Notes: generated from the letters alone by a model not told the origin. A stretch of 64,000 bases of DNA from JBOZRQ01 sp050789255 (GCA_050789255.1 JBOZRQ010000008.1:62001-126000), one strand, 5' to 3'; positions 41,322 to 49,721 are shown, counted from the stretch's first letter. Translations and numbers: made by a program.

Positions 41322-41987
41322 ATGCAAGCCTACGAATTCCTGAAGGCGTGGCGGGAACGGTCCCGTGAGTTGCGCGTCCCTACGGTGGTTGTCGACGTCG
41401 CCCCGGGTCAGCTGGAAGCTGCGCTCCGGGCCGGCGACCCCCTGGTCTCCGTAGTGCCTCCGGAGCTTCCCGAAGTGTTGTTCGGCGAGGTGCTGGCGGA
41501 GCTGCGCACCCTGCTGGAGCGGTTCGGCGGCGCCTTCGATGAGGATACCCTGAAGGGCTTGGCGATCCAGCCCTTCATGGCCGCGCACGCAGCCGTACTG
41601 GCCGAGGCGGTCCCCCTCGCCACGTGGCGGCAGAACTACTGCCCGATCTGCGGGTCGACGGCGGACGTCTGCCGGATCGATCCGGACAACATGCGCCACC
41701 TGCACTGCCCCACCTGCGACACCCAGTGGGAGCACTACCGGCTCACCTGCACCACCTGCGGAACGGACGACATCAAGAAGGTGAACCTGCTGACGCTGGA
41801 GACGCTCGAGCCCTGGCGGGCCGAGGTCTGCGACGCCTGCGGCGGCTACATCAAGACCCTCGATCAGCGGCACGGCGGCCTGCTGGCGATGCCCAAGGTC
41901 GACCTCTTCCTGGAGGACGCCCGCACGCTTCAGCTTGACCTGCTGGCGGAGCAGGAAGGGTACCGCCGGGGAGGGCGGGTGCAGTGA
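41322..41987 (+). CDS. fdhE: FdhE-like formate dehydrogenase accessory protein
   Basis: 221 aa. The C-terminal half has four CxxC motifs, CPIC, CPTC, CTTC and CDAC, the rubredoxin-like iron-binding pattern of FdhE. The preceding DEDTLKGLAIQPFMAAHAAV segment is typical of the family. FdhE assists assembly of respiratory formate dehydrogenase in the cytoplasm. ATG 41322 has TAAGGAG. It overlaps the NuoF-like gene by 4 bp. Confidence 0.88.
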   Translation: MQAYEFLKAWRERSRELRVPTVVVDVAPGQLEAALRAGDPLVSVVPPELPEVLFGEVLAELRTLLERFGGAFDEDTLKGLAIQPFMAAHAAVLAEAVPLATWRQNYCPICGSTADVCRIDPDNMRHLHCPTCDTQWEHYRLTCTTCGTDDIKKVNLLTLETLEPWRAEVCDACGGYIKTLDQRHGGLLAMPKVDLFLEDARTLQLDLLAEQEGYRRGGRVQ

Positions 41988-43078
41988 CCGAGTACGCTGG
42001 GCTGGCTCTGGCGAGGGAGCACGGGCCGGAGTGGGTCCTGACCAAGCTGCGCGAGGCCGGCCTGCGGGGCCGGGGCGGCAGCGGGGAAGGGCGCCCGGTC
42101 GCTGAAAAGTGGGGCCGTGTGGCCCGGGCATCTGCCGAAGTGCGGTTTGTGATCGGCAACGGGGCCGAGGGCTCGCCGGCCAGCAAGAAGGACCGCCACC
42201 TGATGTCCCGCTTCCCGCATCGAGTGCTGGAGGGGCTGCTGGTGGCGGCCCACGTGGTCGGGGCTTCCGAGGCGTTTCTGTATGTGCGCGGCGACTCGGA
42301 CGAGTCGCTTGACGCCTTGGGAGCGGCGGTGGCCGAGGCGCGGGAGGCCGGGCTGCTGGGCGGCGTGGACGTGCAGATCCAGCCCTCGGTGCCCACGTTG
42401 ATCTCCGGCGAGGAGACCGCGGTGATCGACGCCCTGGAGGGCCTGGAGGGTCTGCCCCAGCCCAAGCCGCCCCGGCCCGAGGAGGCCGGCCTGCGGGGCT
42501 ACCCCACCCTGGTGACCAACGTTGAGACCCTGGCGGCTGCGGCGGCCGTGCTGCGGGACGGTCCCGCGGCTGCGCAGAAAGCGCTCTTCACCGTCTCGGG
42601 CGATGTGGCGGCGCCGGGGGTCTATGAGGTGGCCTACGGCACCCCCCTGGCCGACCTGCTGCGGATGGCGGGCGCCCCGCCCGCCTCGGATCTGCTCGCT
42701 GTATTGCCCGGCGGCCTCACTGCGGGCCCTTTGAGGCCCGACGAGCTGGACGTGCCGCTCACCTATGAGGGCCTGGCCGCCGTGGGCTCATCGATCGGCC
42801 TGGCTTCGGTGATCGTGGTGAGTCGTGAGCGCGCAACCATGGCGGAACTGGCCGCCGAGACCTCGGCCTACCTGGCCGCAGCCTCCTGCGGGCAGTGCCA
42901 GGGCTGCAAGGAGGGCCAGGAGCGCCTGGCCCAGGCGTTCGGCGCCCGGGATGTGGACGGCGCCCGCGAGGTGGCCACCATGCTCCAGTACGGGCGCGGC
43001 AACTGCGCCTTCCCGACCGGCGCTGCCCGCTTCGCCCTTCGGGCCATTCAGGCCTTCCCTGAGGCGTGGTCCAAGTAG
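41984..43078 (+). CDS. NuoF-like flavin/iron-sulfur protein
   Basis: 364 aa. It has the FMN-site lead-in LREAGLRGRGGSG, GNGAEGSPASKKDRHLM where NuoF has an N-x-D-E-x-E/D-P block, the YPTLVTNVETLA motif, an SLBB domain (ALFTVSGDVAAPGVYEV) and the C-terminal [4Fe-4S] ligands SCGQCQGCKEG ... RGNC. The usual DE pair for NAD binding is replaced (AEGSP), so NAD(P) use is uncertain. GTG 41984 overlaps the fdhE stop as GTGA. It could pass electrons between formate oxidation and a soluble acceptor. No NuoE-like partner follows. Confidence 0.8.
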   Translation: MTEYAGLALAREHGPEWVLTKLREAGLRGRGGSGEGRPVAEKWGRVARASAEVRFVIGNGAEGSPASKKDRHLMSRFPHRVLEGLLVAAHVVGASEAFLYVRGDSDESLDALGAAVAEAREAGLLGGVDVQIQPSVPTLISGEETAVIDALEGLEGLPQPKPPRPEEAGLRGYPTLVTNVETLAAAAAVLRDGPAAAQKALFTVSGDVAAPGVYEVAYGTPLADLLRMAGAPPASDLLAVLPGGLTAGPLRPDELDVPLTYEGLAAVGSSIGLASVIVVSRERATMAELAAETSAYLAAASCGQCQGCKEGQERLAQAFGARDVDGAREVATMLQYGRGNCAFPTGAARFALRAIQAFPEAWSK

Positions 43079-43137
43079 ACTCCGCTTAGACTATTTTTGA
43101 CCCCCGGGTCCGCCGCAGGCAGAATGTTAAGTCTACA

Positions 43138-43166
43138 CCCGCTGGTGGTACCATAAAACCAGCGGG
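43138..43166 (+). terminator. Hairpin after the NuoF-like gene
   Basis: CCCGCTGGT pairs with ACCAGCGGG across an 11-nt loop; no T-run follows. Partial terminator or leader structure of the 45-aa gene. Confidence 0.5.
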
Positions 43167-43197
43167 CAAGACCTGCGACAGACTGGGGGCATGGATC

Positions 43198-43335
43198 ATG
43201 ACCGACATCATCCACATGTGGAAGGACGGATACCGCGAGGCTCCGGCGGTGGCCAAGTTTCAGTATCTCTACATGGTCATCGGACTTCCCGTGATTATAG
43301 TGGGGTCGCTGATCCACCTGGCCCGCTTCCTGTAA
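43198..43335 (+). CDS. 45-aa membrane protein at the end of the formate dehydrogenase locus
   Basis: MTDIIHMWKDGYREAPAVAK is followed by one hydrophobic helix (YLYMVIGLPVIIVGSLIHL) and a short ARFL end. Codon usage matches neighbouring genes. A GGGGG run about 9 nt upstream of ATG 43198 serves as ribosome site. It is too short for usual gene callers. It may be a small structural or stability subunit of the membrane formate dehydrogenase, in the way small membrane peptides accompany other respiratory complexes; this is inference from position. Confidence 0.65.
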   Translation: MTDIIHMWKDGYREAPAVAKFQYLYMVIGLPVIIVGSLIHLARFL

Positions 43336-43336
43336 G

Positions 43337-43402
43337 ACGTTGACAAGACTTTGACAAGCATTCGACAAGCATTCAACAAGCTTTCAGCAAGCATTCGACA
43401 AG
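43337..43402. repeat. 11-bp tandem repeat array, six units
   Basis: Exact 11-bp period: ACGTTGACAAG, ACTTTGACAAG, CATTCGACAAG, CATTCAACAAG, CTTTCAGCAAG, CATTCGACAAG. It begins directly after the 45-aa gene's stop. Confidence 0.88.
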
Positions 43403-43718
43403 CCTTGGGGAATGCGACACACGTGGCCCGGCAAACCTTGGTGCAGCGGCTCGCAAGCCCTTCGCGAATGTACAATACGCCAGCGTAAGGCAGTTGTGGT
43501 TTTTCGGCATGACAGTGAAGCGCATCTCGTATGCCTTCCCTGTTCAGGTGAGTTGTGCCTGGCGAGCCTGTATGTCGTTGTGTGTAGATGGTTGCTTATG
43601 CAGTCCTGGCCACGCCCCTGGATCCCCCGAAGGGCCGTTAGCCCGCATTTACGGGAACTAGCTGCCACCTGGCTGGACCTGTGCAGAGTCTTCATGAGTC
43701 TCGCATGCAATTGACAGA
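43403..43718. other. Unassigned DNA between the two 11-bp arrays
   Basis: Weak overlapping frames only, no ribosome site, irregular codon use. No gene, promoter or hairpin is convincing here. Confidence 0.5.
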
Positions 43719-43806
43719 TTTTCGGAAAGCCTTCAGCAAGCCTTCAGCAAGACTTCAGCTAGCATTGCACAAGCCTTCAACAAGCCTTCAACAAGCCTTC
43801 GACAGC
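43719..43806. repeat. 11-bp tandem repeat array, eight units
   Basis: Units include CCTTCAGCAAG twice, ACTTCAGCTAG, CATTGCACAAG, CCTTCAACAAG twice and CCTTCGACAGC. Same family as 43337-43402. Confidence 0.88.
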
Positions 43807-43838
43807 TTGGTGGATGCAATCGTGATGCTTTCATCAAG

Positions 43839-43876
43839 GCGGCCTGAGCACAATGTGATGCATTGGCTCAGGCCGC
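43839..43876 (-). terminator. Terminator of the EamA transporter gene
   Basis: Perfect 11-bp stem GCGGCCTGAGC/GCTCAGGCCGC with a 16-nt loop, immediately after the minus-strand stop. Confidence 0.6.
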
Positions 43877-44758
43877 TTATCTGATTTGGGCAGGTGTGCG
43901 CCACTGGCTGACCAGCAGTGCGGCCAGGATGAGCGCAGCACCGACCCACTGCATTGAGCTGACTACCTCCCGCTCGAACAGCATGCCGATCGCCATGGCG
44001 ATGGGGAGCTCCACCACGCTGACGACCGCCGCTTTGTTGGCGCCAAGGGTCGCCACACCAACGGTCAGCAGGAAGTAGGGCGGCACGCCGGTCACCAGGG
44101 TGGACAGGGCGGTCAGGGTCCAGCCGTAGGGCGTGATCTTCGGAATCTGTGACAGTGCGGCGACCGGGAAGAGCACCAGCACGGTAACGCAGACCGCCAG
44201 GCGGGTCAGGGCGGTCGAGGCGACAGCGGGCAGCTCGTCGGCCAGCCTCGGCCCAAGGACGATGTAGATGCCATGGCCCAGGGCTGTCAGTAGGGCATAG
44301 CCAACGCCGATGACGCTTACTCTGCCGGAGATGACATCCGGGGGGTTCAACGTCAGCACGGCTCCCATCAGGGTGAGCCCCACCGCCGCCAGGTGCGCCT
44401 TGCTGGGGCGCACACCGAACATCAGCCAGTTGGCGATCGTGACCACGGCCGGGTAGGTAAAGAGGAGCATCGTCGCCAGGGAGATGCTGAGGTGGACCAG
44501 CGCCAGTACGAAGACGATGGTTGAGACCGAGCCTGAGAGGGCGTAGAGCAGGTAGTCGGGCCAGTTGGCCTGCAGGTGCGGCAGCAGCTGCTCCTCCTCA
44601 CCGCGGAGAAAGACGGCGAGCAGCAGGAGGGCGCCCAGCGAACTGAGAAGCGTGTAGGACCAGACTCCGACGCCGGCGCTGAGCACCAGTTTCATGAACA
44701 GTGAGGCAGATGCAAACCCTGCGGAGGACAGAATGGTCGCCAGATGGCCCCGCACCAA
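43877..44758 (-). CDS. EamA/DMT-family membrane transporter
   Basis: 293 aa with about ten hydrophobic helices in two homologous halves (EamA repeats), e.g. YALSGSVSTIVFVLALVHL, LLFTYPAVVTIANWLMFG and its second-half counterpart VELPIAMAIGMLFEREV. This is the drug/metabolite transporter fold, usually metabolite exporters. The TTG at 44758 or GTG at 44755 both lie behind GGAGGA. Single gene, divergent from the anchored protein at 44847. Confidence 0.88.
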   Translation of the reverse strand: MVRGHLATILSSAGFASASLFMKLVLSAGVGVWSYTLLSSLGALLLLAVFLRGEEEQLLPHLQANWPDYLLYALSGSVSTIVFVLALVHLSISLATMLLFTYPAVVTIANWLMFGVRPSKAHLAAVGLTLMGAVLTLNPPDVISGRVSVIGVGYALLTALGHGIYIVLGPRLADELPAVASTALTRLAVCVTVLVLFPVAALSQIPKITPYGWTLTALSTLVTGVPPYFLLTVGVATLGANKAAVVSVVELPIAMAIGMLFEREVVSSMQWVGAALILAALLVSQWRTPAQIR

Positions 44759-44846
44759 AGGGATTCCTCCTGAACCGGCCCCACTGGCCGTTCACATGCC
44801 GGTTCAGTATCCCCCGAATAGCCTGCTGAGAAACTGAAGAGGTGTA

Positions 44847-45302
44847 ATGATGTTCAAACCAAAGGAACGGCTCCGGAGGCTCGGCGCGGTTGCAGTGCTT
44901 GCGATCATCGGGTACGTGATCTGGCAGTACAACCCCTGGCGGCTTCACAGACCGATTAGCGAGAGCGATGTAGCGAAGGTGGAACTGCAGGGCAAAGGCT
45001 CGACGGCTCGGGTGCCAGCGCCGGAATCGGAGGCGCGCCAAATCATCCGCTGGTTCAACGCCGCGGGGAAGATCCGGGACAACAGCCACCACGGGGCGCC
45101 CGGCTGTGGGGATTTCAACTACGTCTATATCACCCTGAAGTCGGGCGAGCAGATCCACATTAGCAGCTACGACAGGGTCACCCGGTATAAGGATCCGAAG
45201 GACCCCGACTACACCGACTACTACTTCAGCCAGCCGGACCTGCACCAGTACCTGTCCACGCTGGAGCAACGCCTGTCATCGCCGGCTGCTACCGGCTGTT
45301 AA
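44847..45302 (+). CDS. Small membrane-anchored protein of unknown function
   Basis: 151 aa. One N-terminal helix (LGAVAVLAIIGYVIWQY) anchors an outside domain with YVYITLKSGEQIHISSYDR and a DPDYTDYYFSQPDLHQYL region. One Cys (APGCGDF) and a C-terminal Cys could pair. GAAGAGGTG precedes ATG 44847 (an ATG at 44850 is also possible). The 3' end overlaps the hydrogenase protease gene by 4 bp on the opposite strand. No family recognised. Confidence 0.65.
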   Translation: MMFKPKERLRRLGAVAVLAIIGYVIWQYNPWRLHRPISESDVAKVELQGKGSTARVPAPESEARQIIRWFNAAGKIRDNSHHGAPGCGDFNYVYITLKSGEQIHISSYDRVTRYKDPKDPDYTDYYFSQPDLHQYLSTLEQRLSSPAATGC

Positions 45303-45745
45303 CAGCGGGTGTGCACCAACGCACGCACACGCTCGACGATGATCTCGAACTGTGAACCAAGCACAGCGCTCAGTCCCAACCCATAGGTGATCTGGTGCGG
45401 TTCAATGCCGATCAAGGTTGGCCGTTTGGCAGGGTCACGCTGCAACAGGAGATCCAGGAAGTGCAGGTGATGCTGTGAGATACCGGGGCGCCGCGCCGCA
45501 GCCTCGTGCAAGGGCATGAGTGTCACCGAACCCGGGCTGCTTCCGGTTACGGCTGCATCAACCAGAATCAGATCGTCGGCCCCCTCCGCCAGCGCTAAGC
45601 AGTATTCAAAGTCTGTCTCCCCCACCTCGAATCGGAGGCCCTCGCACGGCGGTTGCTGCCGGGCGAGGGCCTCCACTGCTGCCACCCCGACGCCATCGTC
45701 CATCATGAGCCGGTTGCCGAGCCCCAGTACCAGGACTGACCTCAT
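45299..45745 (-). CDS. hyaD: Hydrogenase maturation protease
   Basis: 148 aa. N-terminal LVLGLGNRLMMDDGVG, central ILVDAAVTG and LIGIEPHQITYG are the signatures of the HyaD/HycI endopeptidase family; the Glu/Asp/His residues that bind nickel in the precursor are present. It removes the C-terminal tail of the hydrogenase large subunit after nickel insertion. It overlaps the large subunit gene by 4 bp. The symbol is by family and the E. coli paralogue is not implied. Confidence 0.9.
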   Translation of the reverse strand: MRSVLVLGLGNRLMMDDGVGVAAVEALARQQPPCEGLRFEVGETDFEYCLALAEGADDLILVDAAVTGSSPGSVTLMPLHEAAARRPGISQHHLHFLDLLLQRDPAKRPTLIGIEPHQITYGLGLSAVLGSQFEIIVERVRALVHTRC

Positions 45746-47148
45746 CCGAACACCTCGATCGTGACAGGTTCATGCCCGGGCCGGTATACGTGTGTTGCAC
45801 AGGACATGCACGGGTCGAATGTGCGTAGAATCCGCCCCAGCTCTACCGGCTGATCGGGGTTGCGTATCCGGGTGCCCACCAGGGCCTGCTCGGCGGTGCC
45901 GTATTGCCGGGCGTCACGGCTCGAGAAGTCCCACGCCGAGGGGGTGATCACCTGGTAGAAGGAGAGCTTGCGGTCCTCGATCTTCAGCCAGTGGCCCAGA
46001 GCCCCGCGGGTAGTATCGGTCAGGCCCGCCCCCACTGCGCGATCGGGCAGGTGCCAGACCTGCTGTACCGACTTGCCCGGTTCGACCGCATCGAGCAGAA
46101 CCGAGAGCACCTCCGTGATCTTCTGTGCCTCCAGCACTCGGGCGATCGTTCGGTCCATGGCTGAAATTCCATGTCGGTACTCGCCGCTCAGCCAGAGGCG
46201 CGCCAGCGGTCCGACCTCGCAGGGGACCCCGGCGTACCGTGGTGCCTTCACCCACGTATACGCCTTCTCTCGGCGCATATCGGGTTCGGGCATGGTCTCA
46301 AACGGCGTGTACGAACTCTGGCCGGAGTAGTAAGCGTAATCGATCTCCTCGGTGATCAGCTCCGGACGGAAGGGCTCAGTCCGGCCTTCCAGGTAGGCGA
46401 GCGGATCGACATACAGGGTGCCCAGCCCCTCGTAGCGGTCGAACGCCCCAAAGCTGAGGAGGTTGCCCGGGCCGCGGCCCATGGTGAAATAGTCTCCGTA
46501 GTACTGGGCGATGACGTAAACATCCGGCACAGACTTCTCCCGGATGAAGGCGGCAACCTGTTTGAGCATCGACTTCATGGCAACGATCTGCTCGACGGAA
46601 GGCGGTGTGGTGACGCCGCCAACGAAGATTCCGTGGTTGTGGGGGGCCTTTCCCCCCAGTACGGCGAGCATTTGGTGCGCGAGGCGGCTGATCGGGAGCG
46701 CCTCAAAGTAATGGGCCGCCAACTGGTCGTTCAGCTCCGGAGGCAACCGGAAATCGCCGTGGTCCGGCACCAGAATGCCGCTTACCTCAGGCAGCCTCAC
46801 ATAGTCGGGCAGGGTGTACTGGTAGAAATGGCGCAGGTGGTTCTGGAGGAACTCGCAGCCGTGGATGATATCGCGCAGGCGGCGCCCCAGCTCCGTCACC
46901 TGCACCCCCATGGCCGCCTCCAACGCCAGAGACGAGGCCACGGAGTGCGCCGAGGAGCAGATTCCGCAGATGCGCTGTGTGAGGTAGATCGCATCAAAGG
47001 GGTCGCGGCCGACCATCATCTGCTCGAAGCCGCGAAAGAGGTTGCCCCTGGTCCGTGCATCCGACACGGTGTCGCCGTCGAGCGTGACATCGATCTCCAT
47101 GAAGCCGCTGATGCGCGTAACGGGGTTGATCACGATGCGCCTGGTCAT
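45742..47148 (-). CDS. [NiFe] hydrogenase large (catalytic) subunit
   Basis: 468 aa. Nickel-iron ligands: L1 motif RICGICSSAHS (residues about 60-70) and L2 motif DPCMSCATH near the C-terminus, followed by a 15-residue tail (VYRPGHEPV onwards) that the adjacent protease would remove. The N-terminus INPVTRISGFMEIDV is typical. It splits or forms H2. It starts by 4-bp overlap with the small subunit. The clade is not certain, but the compact size and the absence of any signal on its partner suggest a cytosolic or inner-face enzyme. Confidence 0.93.
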   Translation of the reverse strand: MTRRIVINPVTRISGFMEIDVTLDGDTVSDARTRGNLFRGFEQMMVGRDPFDAIYLTQRICGICSSAHSVASSLALEAAMGVQVTELGRRLRDIIHGCEFLQNHLRHFYQYTLPDYVRLPEVSGILVPDHGDFRLPPELNDQLAAHYFEALPISRLAHQMLAVLGGKAPHNHGIFVGGVTTPPSVEQIVAMKSMLKQVAAFIREKSVPDVYVIAQYYGDYFTMGRGPGNLLSFGAFDRYEGLGTLYVDPLAYLEGRTEPFRPELITEEIDYAYYSGQSSYTPFETMPEPDMRREKAYTWVKAPRYAGVPCEVGPLARLWLSGEYRHGISAMDRTIARVLEAQKITEVLSVLLDAVEPGKSVQQVWHLPDRAVGAGLTDTTRGALGHWLKIEDRKLSFYQVITPSAWDFSSRDARQYGTAEQALVGTRIRNPDQPVELGRILRTFDPCMSCATHVYRPGHEPVTIEVFG

Positions 47149-48041
47149 GATTCCCTCGTGTTATCAAAGGAGATGAAGGGCGCCATTTTGTCGGGAAAAC
47201 CGAACTGGGCGCAGCCGATGCAGGTGCTGGCGCCGATCGGCCAGTTCACATGGCCGTTCCACTGCCGGGTCGGGCAGTCGATGCGAGTCACCGGTCCTCG
47301 GCATCCCAGCTTAAAGAGGCAGGTCGGCTCGCCCAGCGTCTTGGCGAAGATTCCCCGGTCGAAGTAGGGCTTGCGCGGGCAGCGGTCGTGCAGGTTCATG
47401 CTGTAGAACATGAGCGGGCGGTCAAGGCTGTCAAGCTGCGGCACGCCGTACATGATCAGGTGGGCCAGGGTGCCCAGGAACCAGTCGGGGTGCACCGGGC
47501 AACCCGGAAGTTTGATCATGGGCCGCTTGACCACATCGGACAAGCCCACGCACTGGGCCGGGTTCGGATGTGCTGCCGATGGACCGCCGTCGACGGCACA
47601 GGCCCCCACAGCGATCACGTGGGCCGCCTTTTCGCCTAACATTTTGGCGGCGGCGAGGGCGGTCAGCGGTTCACCGCGCCACCGACCGATGATATTGAAC
47701 AGGCCGTTCTCCCGTAGGGCTACCGCCCCTTCGACCGCCAGGATGAACTCTTCGTCCAGGATCTCCATCAGGCGCTGCACCGCTTGCTCGCCCTCGGCAG
47801 CCATCAGGCTGTTGCTGTAGACAAGGTCGACCATTTCGGTGATGGCGTACTCCAGATCCGGGTGAAATCCGTTCATCAGCGAGATGATGTTGCCCGAGCA
47901 GCCCGTGAGCTCCAGCCAGACCAGCCGCTTGCGGCGAAGGCTCCCCTCGGCCATGCGCCGCCGTGCCTCGTCCGTGAGGCGCCGGGCGATGGCCTCGTTC
48001 GTCACCTCTTCCGGTGGCAACACGTAGGTGGGATCGATCAT
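47145..48041 (-). CDS. [NiFe] hydrogenase small subunit, non-Tat
   Basis: 298 aa. Iron-sulfur motifs: WLELTGCSGNIIS (proximal cluster, normally CxxC, here C-S-G-N), VGACAVDGG, LPGCPVHPDW, then medial/distal motifs DRCPRKPYF, CLFKLGCRGPVT, RIDCPTRQ and GASTCIGCAQFGF. No twin-arginine signal, unlike periplasmic uptake enzymes. ATG 48041 has GGGAGG; a longer start at 48098 is rejected. It overlaps the cytochrome b5-like gene by 4 bp. It conducts electrons away from the NiFe site. Confidence 0.92.
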   Translation of the reverse strand: MIDPTYVLPPEEVTNEAIARRLTDEARRRMAEGSLRRKRLVWLELTGCSGNIISLMNGFHPDLEYAITEMVDLVYSNSLMAAEGEQAVQRLMEILDEEFILAVEGAVALRENGLFNIIGRWRGEPLTALAAAKMLGEKAAHVIAVGACAVDGGPSAAHPNPAQCVGLSDVVKRPMIKLPGCPVHPDWFLGTLAHLIMYGVPQLDSLDRPLMFYSMNLHDRCPRKPYFDRGIFAKTLGEPTCLFKLGCRGPVTRIDCPTRQWNGHVNWPIGASTCIGCAQFGFPDKMAPFISFDNTRES

Positions 48042-48490
48042 GACAGCCTCCCTACGGGCTTGAGTGTGGAGAGAATCCACTGCTGCCCGGCGTGGCACGA
48101 AGCGAATTCAGCCGTTAGGTCCCGGCCAGCCGGCAGCCCGAAGTGGGTTGCGTTCGACCAACCTTTATTGTCCGTGACATCGTAGACGGTGCCACCAACT
48201 GCCACGTAGGCGGGATTCCCATTCCGGCCCGTGGCCGCAGCCAGTTGCTCCCGTGAAACGACTGGCAGGCCTTCGGAAACACGTGAATTCAGCGAGGGCG
48301 ACGGCAGGGCGGCCTGCTGCGTACACAGCATCTCAATGAGGAACTGCAGGTAGGTGATTAGCTGCCACTGCTGCTGAAGCGCCAGACTCCTCGTCGGCGA
48401 ATCCCCAACGACCATCAGCAGGCGCGTCAGGTACTCCATGTCGCGAAGGACCAGCCGGATCTGCCTTCGGACCTGCTCATCTCCAGGCAT
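48038..48490 (-). CDS. Cytochrome b5-like haem/steroid-binding domain protein
   Basis: 150 aa. The N-terminal helical region (about 1-70) is followed by a b5-like domain: AYVAVGGTVYDVTDN and GWSNATHFGLPAGRDLTAEF, resembling the predicted haem-1/steroid-binding fold; ligand identity is not certain. It lies immediately before the small subunit with ATGA overlap, so it is probably an electron-transfer or membrane-association partner of this hydrogenase. Similar b5-like genes sit in hydrogenase clusters of some other anaerobes, as I recall. Confidence 0.75.
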   Translation of the reverse strand: MPGDEQVRRQIRLVLRDMEYLTRLLMVVGDSPTRSLALQQQWQLITYLQFLIEMLCTQQAALPSPSLNSRVSEGLPVVSREQLAAATGRNGNPAYVAVGGTVYDVTDNKGWSNATHFGLPAGRDLTAEFASCHAGQQWILSTLKPVGRLS

Positions 48491-48523
48491 AGCGCCACTC
48501 CCCTGATCAGTGTCAGGGTTATG

Positions 48524-48706
48524 CTATTCGCCGGGCAAGATCGGAGTAACCGAGATCGGCCGCTCGCCGCTCCCCAGCAGGGCCTGTTCGGCCTGGTCGA
48601 GCGCCAGGTGACACTGTGCGGCTACGTGCTCCAGCTGTTCAACCCGCCCCCTGAGTTCCTCCAGGACCCGTCGGATTTCTGCGGCGCTCCGCCCACCCTC
48701 ACACAC
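48524..48706 (-). CDS. 60-aa coiled-coil protein in the hydrogenase operon
   Basis: Starts at GTG 48706 behind GAGGAGG. The sequence (AAEIRRVLEELRGRVEQLE, LALDQAEQALLG) is one long amphipathic helix, likely a dimeric coiled coil; two cysteines. It lies between hypE and the b5-like gene. No family recognised. Confidence 0.6.
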   Translation of the reverse strand: MCEGGRSAAEIRRVLEELRGRVEQLEHVAAQCHLALDQAEQALLGSGERPISVTPILPGE

Positions 48707-48722
48707 TGCGCAGCCCTCCTCC

Positions 48723-49721
48723 TCAGCAAATGCGAGGCAGCGGGACGCCCGACATCAGCTCCAGGTTTCGGGTGCCACCAAAGGGAGTCTTCAGCCACAC
48801 GTCCCCTCTCCCGGTCGTCACACACCCAATCTCAGCGGCCATCTGCTGGCCGGGATATTGCCGCAGGAACTCGACCATGGGACCGGCCTCCTCGGCCCCG
48901 ACTATGATCAGCACCTTACCCTCGTTGGCCAGGTAATAGGGCTCCATGCCGAGCAGTTCCAACGCCCCCCTGATTACCGGGCGCACGGGCAACCGCTCCT
49001 CCTCCAGGGTGATGTCCAGCCCGGTCCGCAGGGCGATCTCCTTGAGCGTTGTGGCGACGCCGCCACGGGTTGGGTCCCGCAGGAAGCGAACGCTGTGAAA
49101 CGCGGCCAGCACGTCGCTGATCATTCGGTTGAGGGGAGCGCAGTCGCTTTCTACGGGCTCTGCGAAACGGAGCCCGGCCCGCTCTCCGAGCACCGCCACC
49201 GCATGGTCAGCAATCGACCCGCTGATCAGTACCCGGTCCCCCGGCTGAATCCGGTCGATGCCCAGCCGGCCGGGCGCCGCCACCCGGCCAAACCCGGTGG
49301 TGTTTACATAGATCCCGTCACCCTTGCCACGGGGCACCACCTTCGTGTCGCCCGCCACGATCCGAACGCCAGCTGTTCGGGCGGTCCGGGCCATGGAGGC
49401 AGCAATCCTGCGGAGCAGCTCCACCTCCAGCCCTTCCTCCAAGATGAAGCCGACGGTCAGGAACGCAGGCACCGCCCCGCTGACCGCCAGATCGTTCACG
49501 GTCCCCGCGACGGCCAGCGACCCGATGTCCCCGCCGGGAAACTCCAGGGGGTCGATTACAAAGGTGTCGGTGCTGATCGCCCATTCCCCGGCCTGACAGG
49601 GCAGAATGGCCGCATCGCCCTCCTGTTCCAGCGCCTCGTCACGGAACAGGGGCCGAAAGACCTCGGTCACCAACTGGTGGGTCAGGGCGCCGCCGTCCCC
49701 GTGCGCCAGTAAGATCTTCAC
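48723..49721 (-). CDS. hypE: Hydrogenase maturation factor HypE
   Basis: 332 aa. N-terminal KILLAHGDGGALTHQL, ATP-binding ISTDTFVIDPLEFPGGDIG and NDLAVSGAVP, DPTRGGVATTLKE, and the essential C-terminal cysteine in PRIC, which is cyanated to supply the Fe(CN) ligand together with HypF. GTG 49721 is preferred; the frame extends to a TTG at 49748. It overlaps the 3' end of hypD by about 80 bp. Confidence 0.92.
   Translation of the reverse strand: MKILLAHGDGGALTHQLVTEVFRPLFRDEALEQEGDAAILPCQAGEWAISTDTFVIDPLEFPGGDIGSLAVAGTVNDLAVSGAVPAFLTVGFILEEGLEVELLRRIAASMARTARTAGVRIVAGDTKVVPRGKGDGIYVNTTGFGRVAAPGRLGIDRIQPGDRVLISGSIADHAVAVLGERAGLRFAEPVESDCAPLNRMISDVLAAFHSVRFLRDPTRGGVATTLKEIALRTGLDITLEEERLPVRPVIRGALELLGMEPYYLANEGKVLIIVGAEEAGPMVEFLRQYPGQQMAAEIGCVTTGRGDVWLKTPFGGTRNLELMSGVPLPRIC

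Noticed and set aside
43412..43714. 100-codon ORF between the repeat arrays
   Set aside because: No ribosome site, irregular codon use, no recognisable domain.
43337..43806. CRISPR array
   Set aside because: Units are 11 bp in direct tandem with no spacers and no cas genes nearby.
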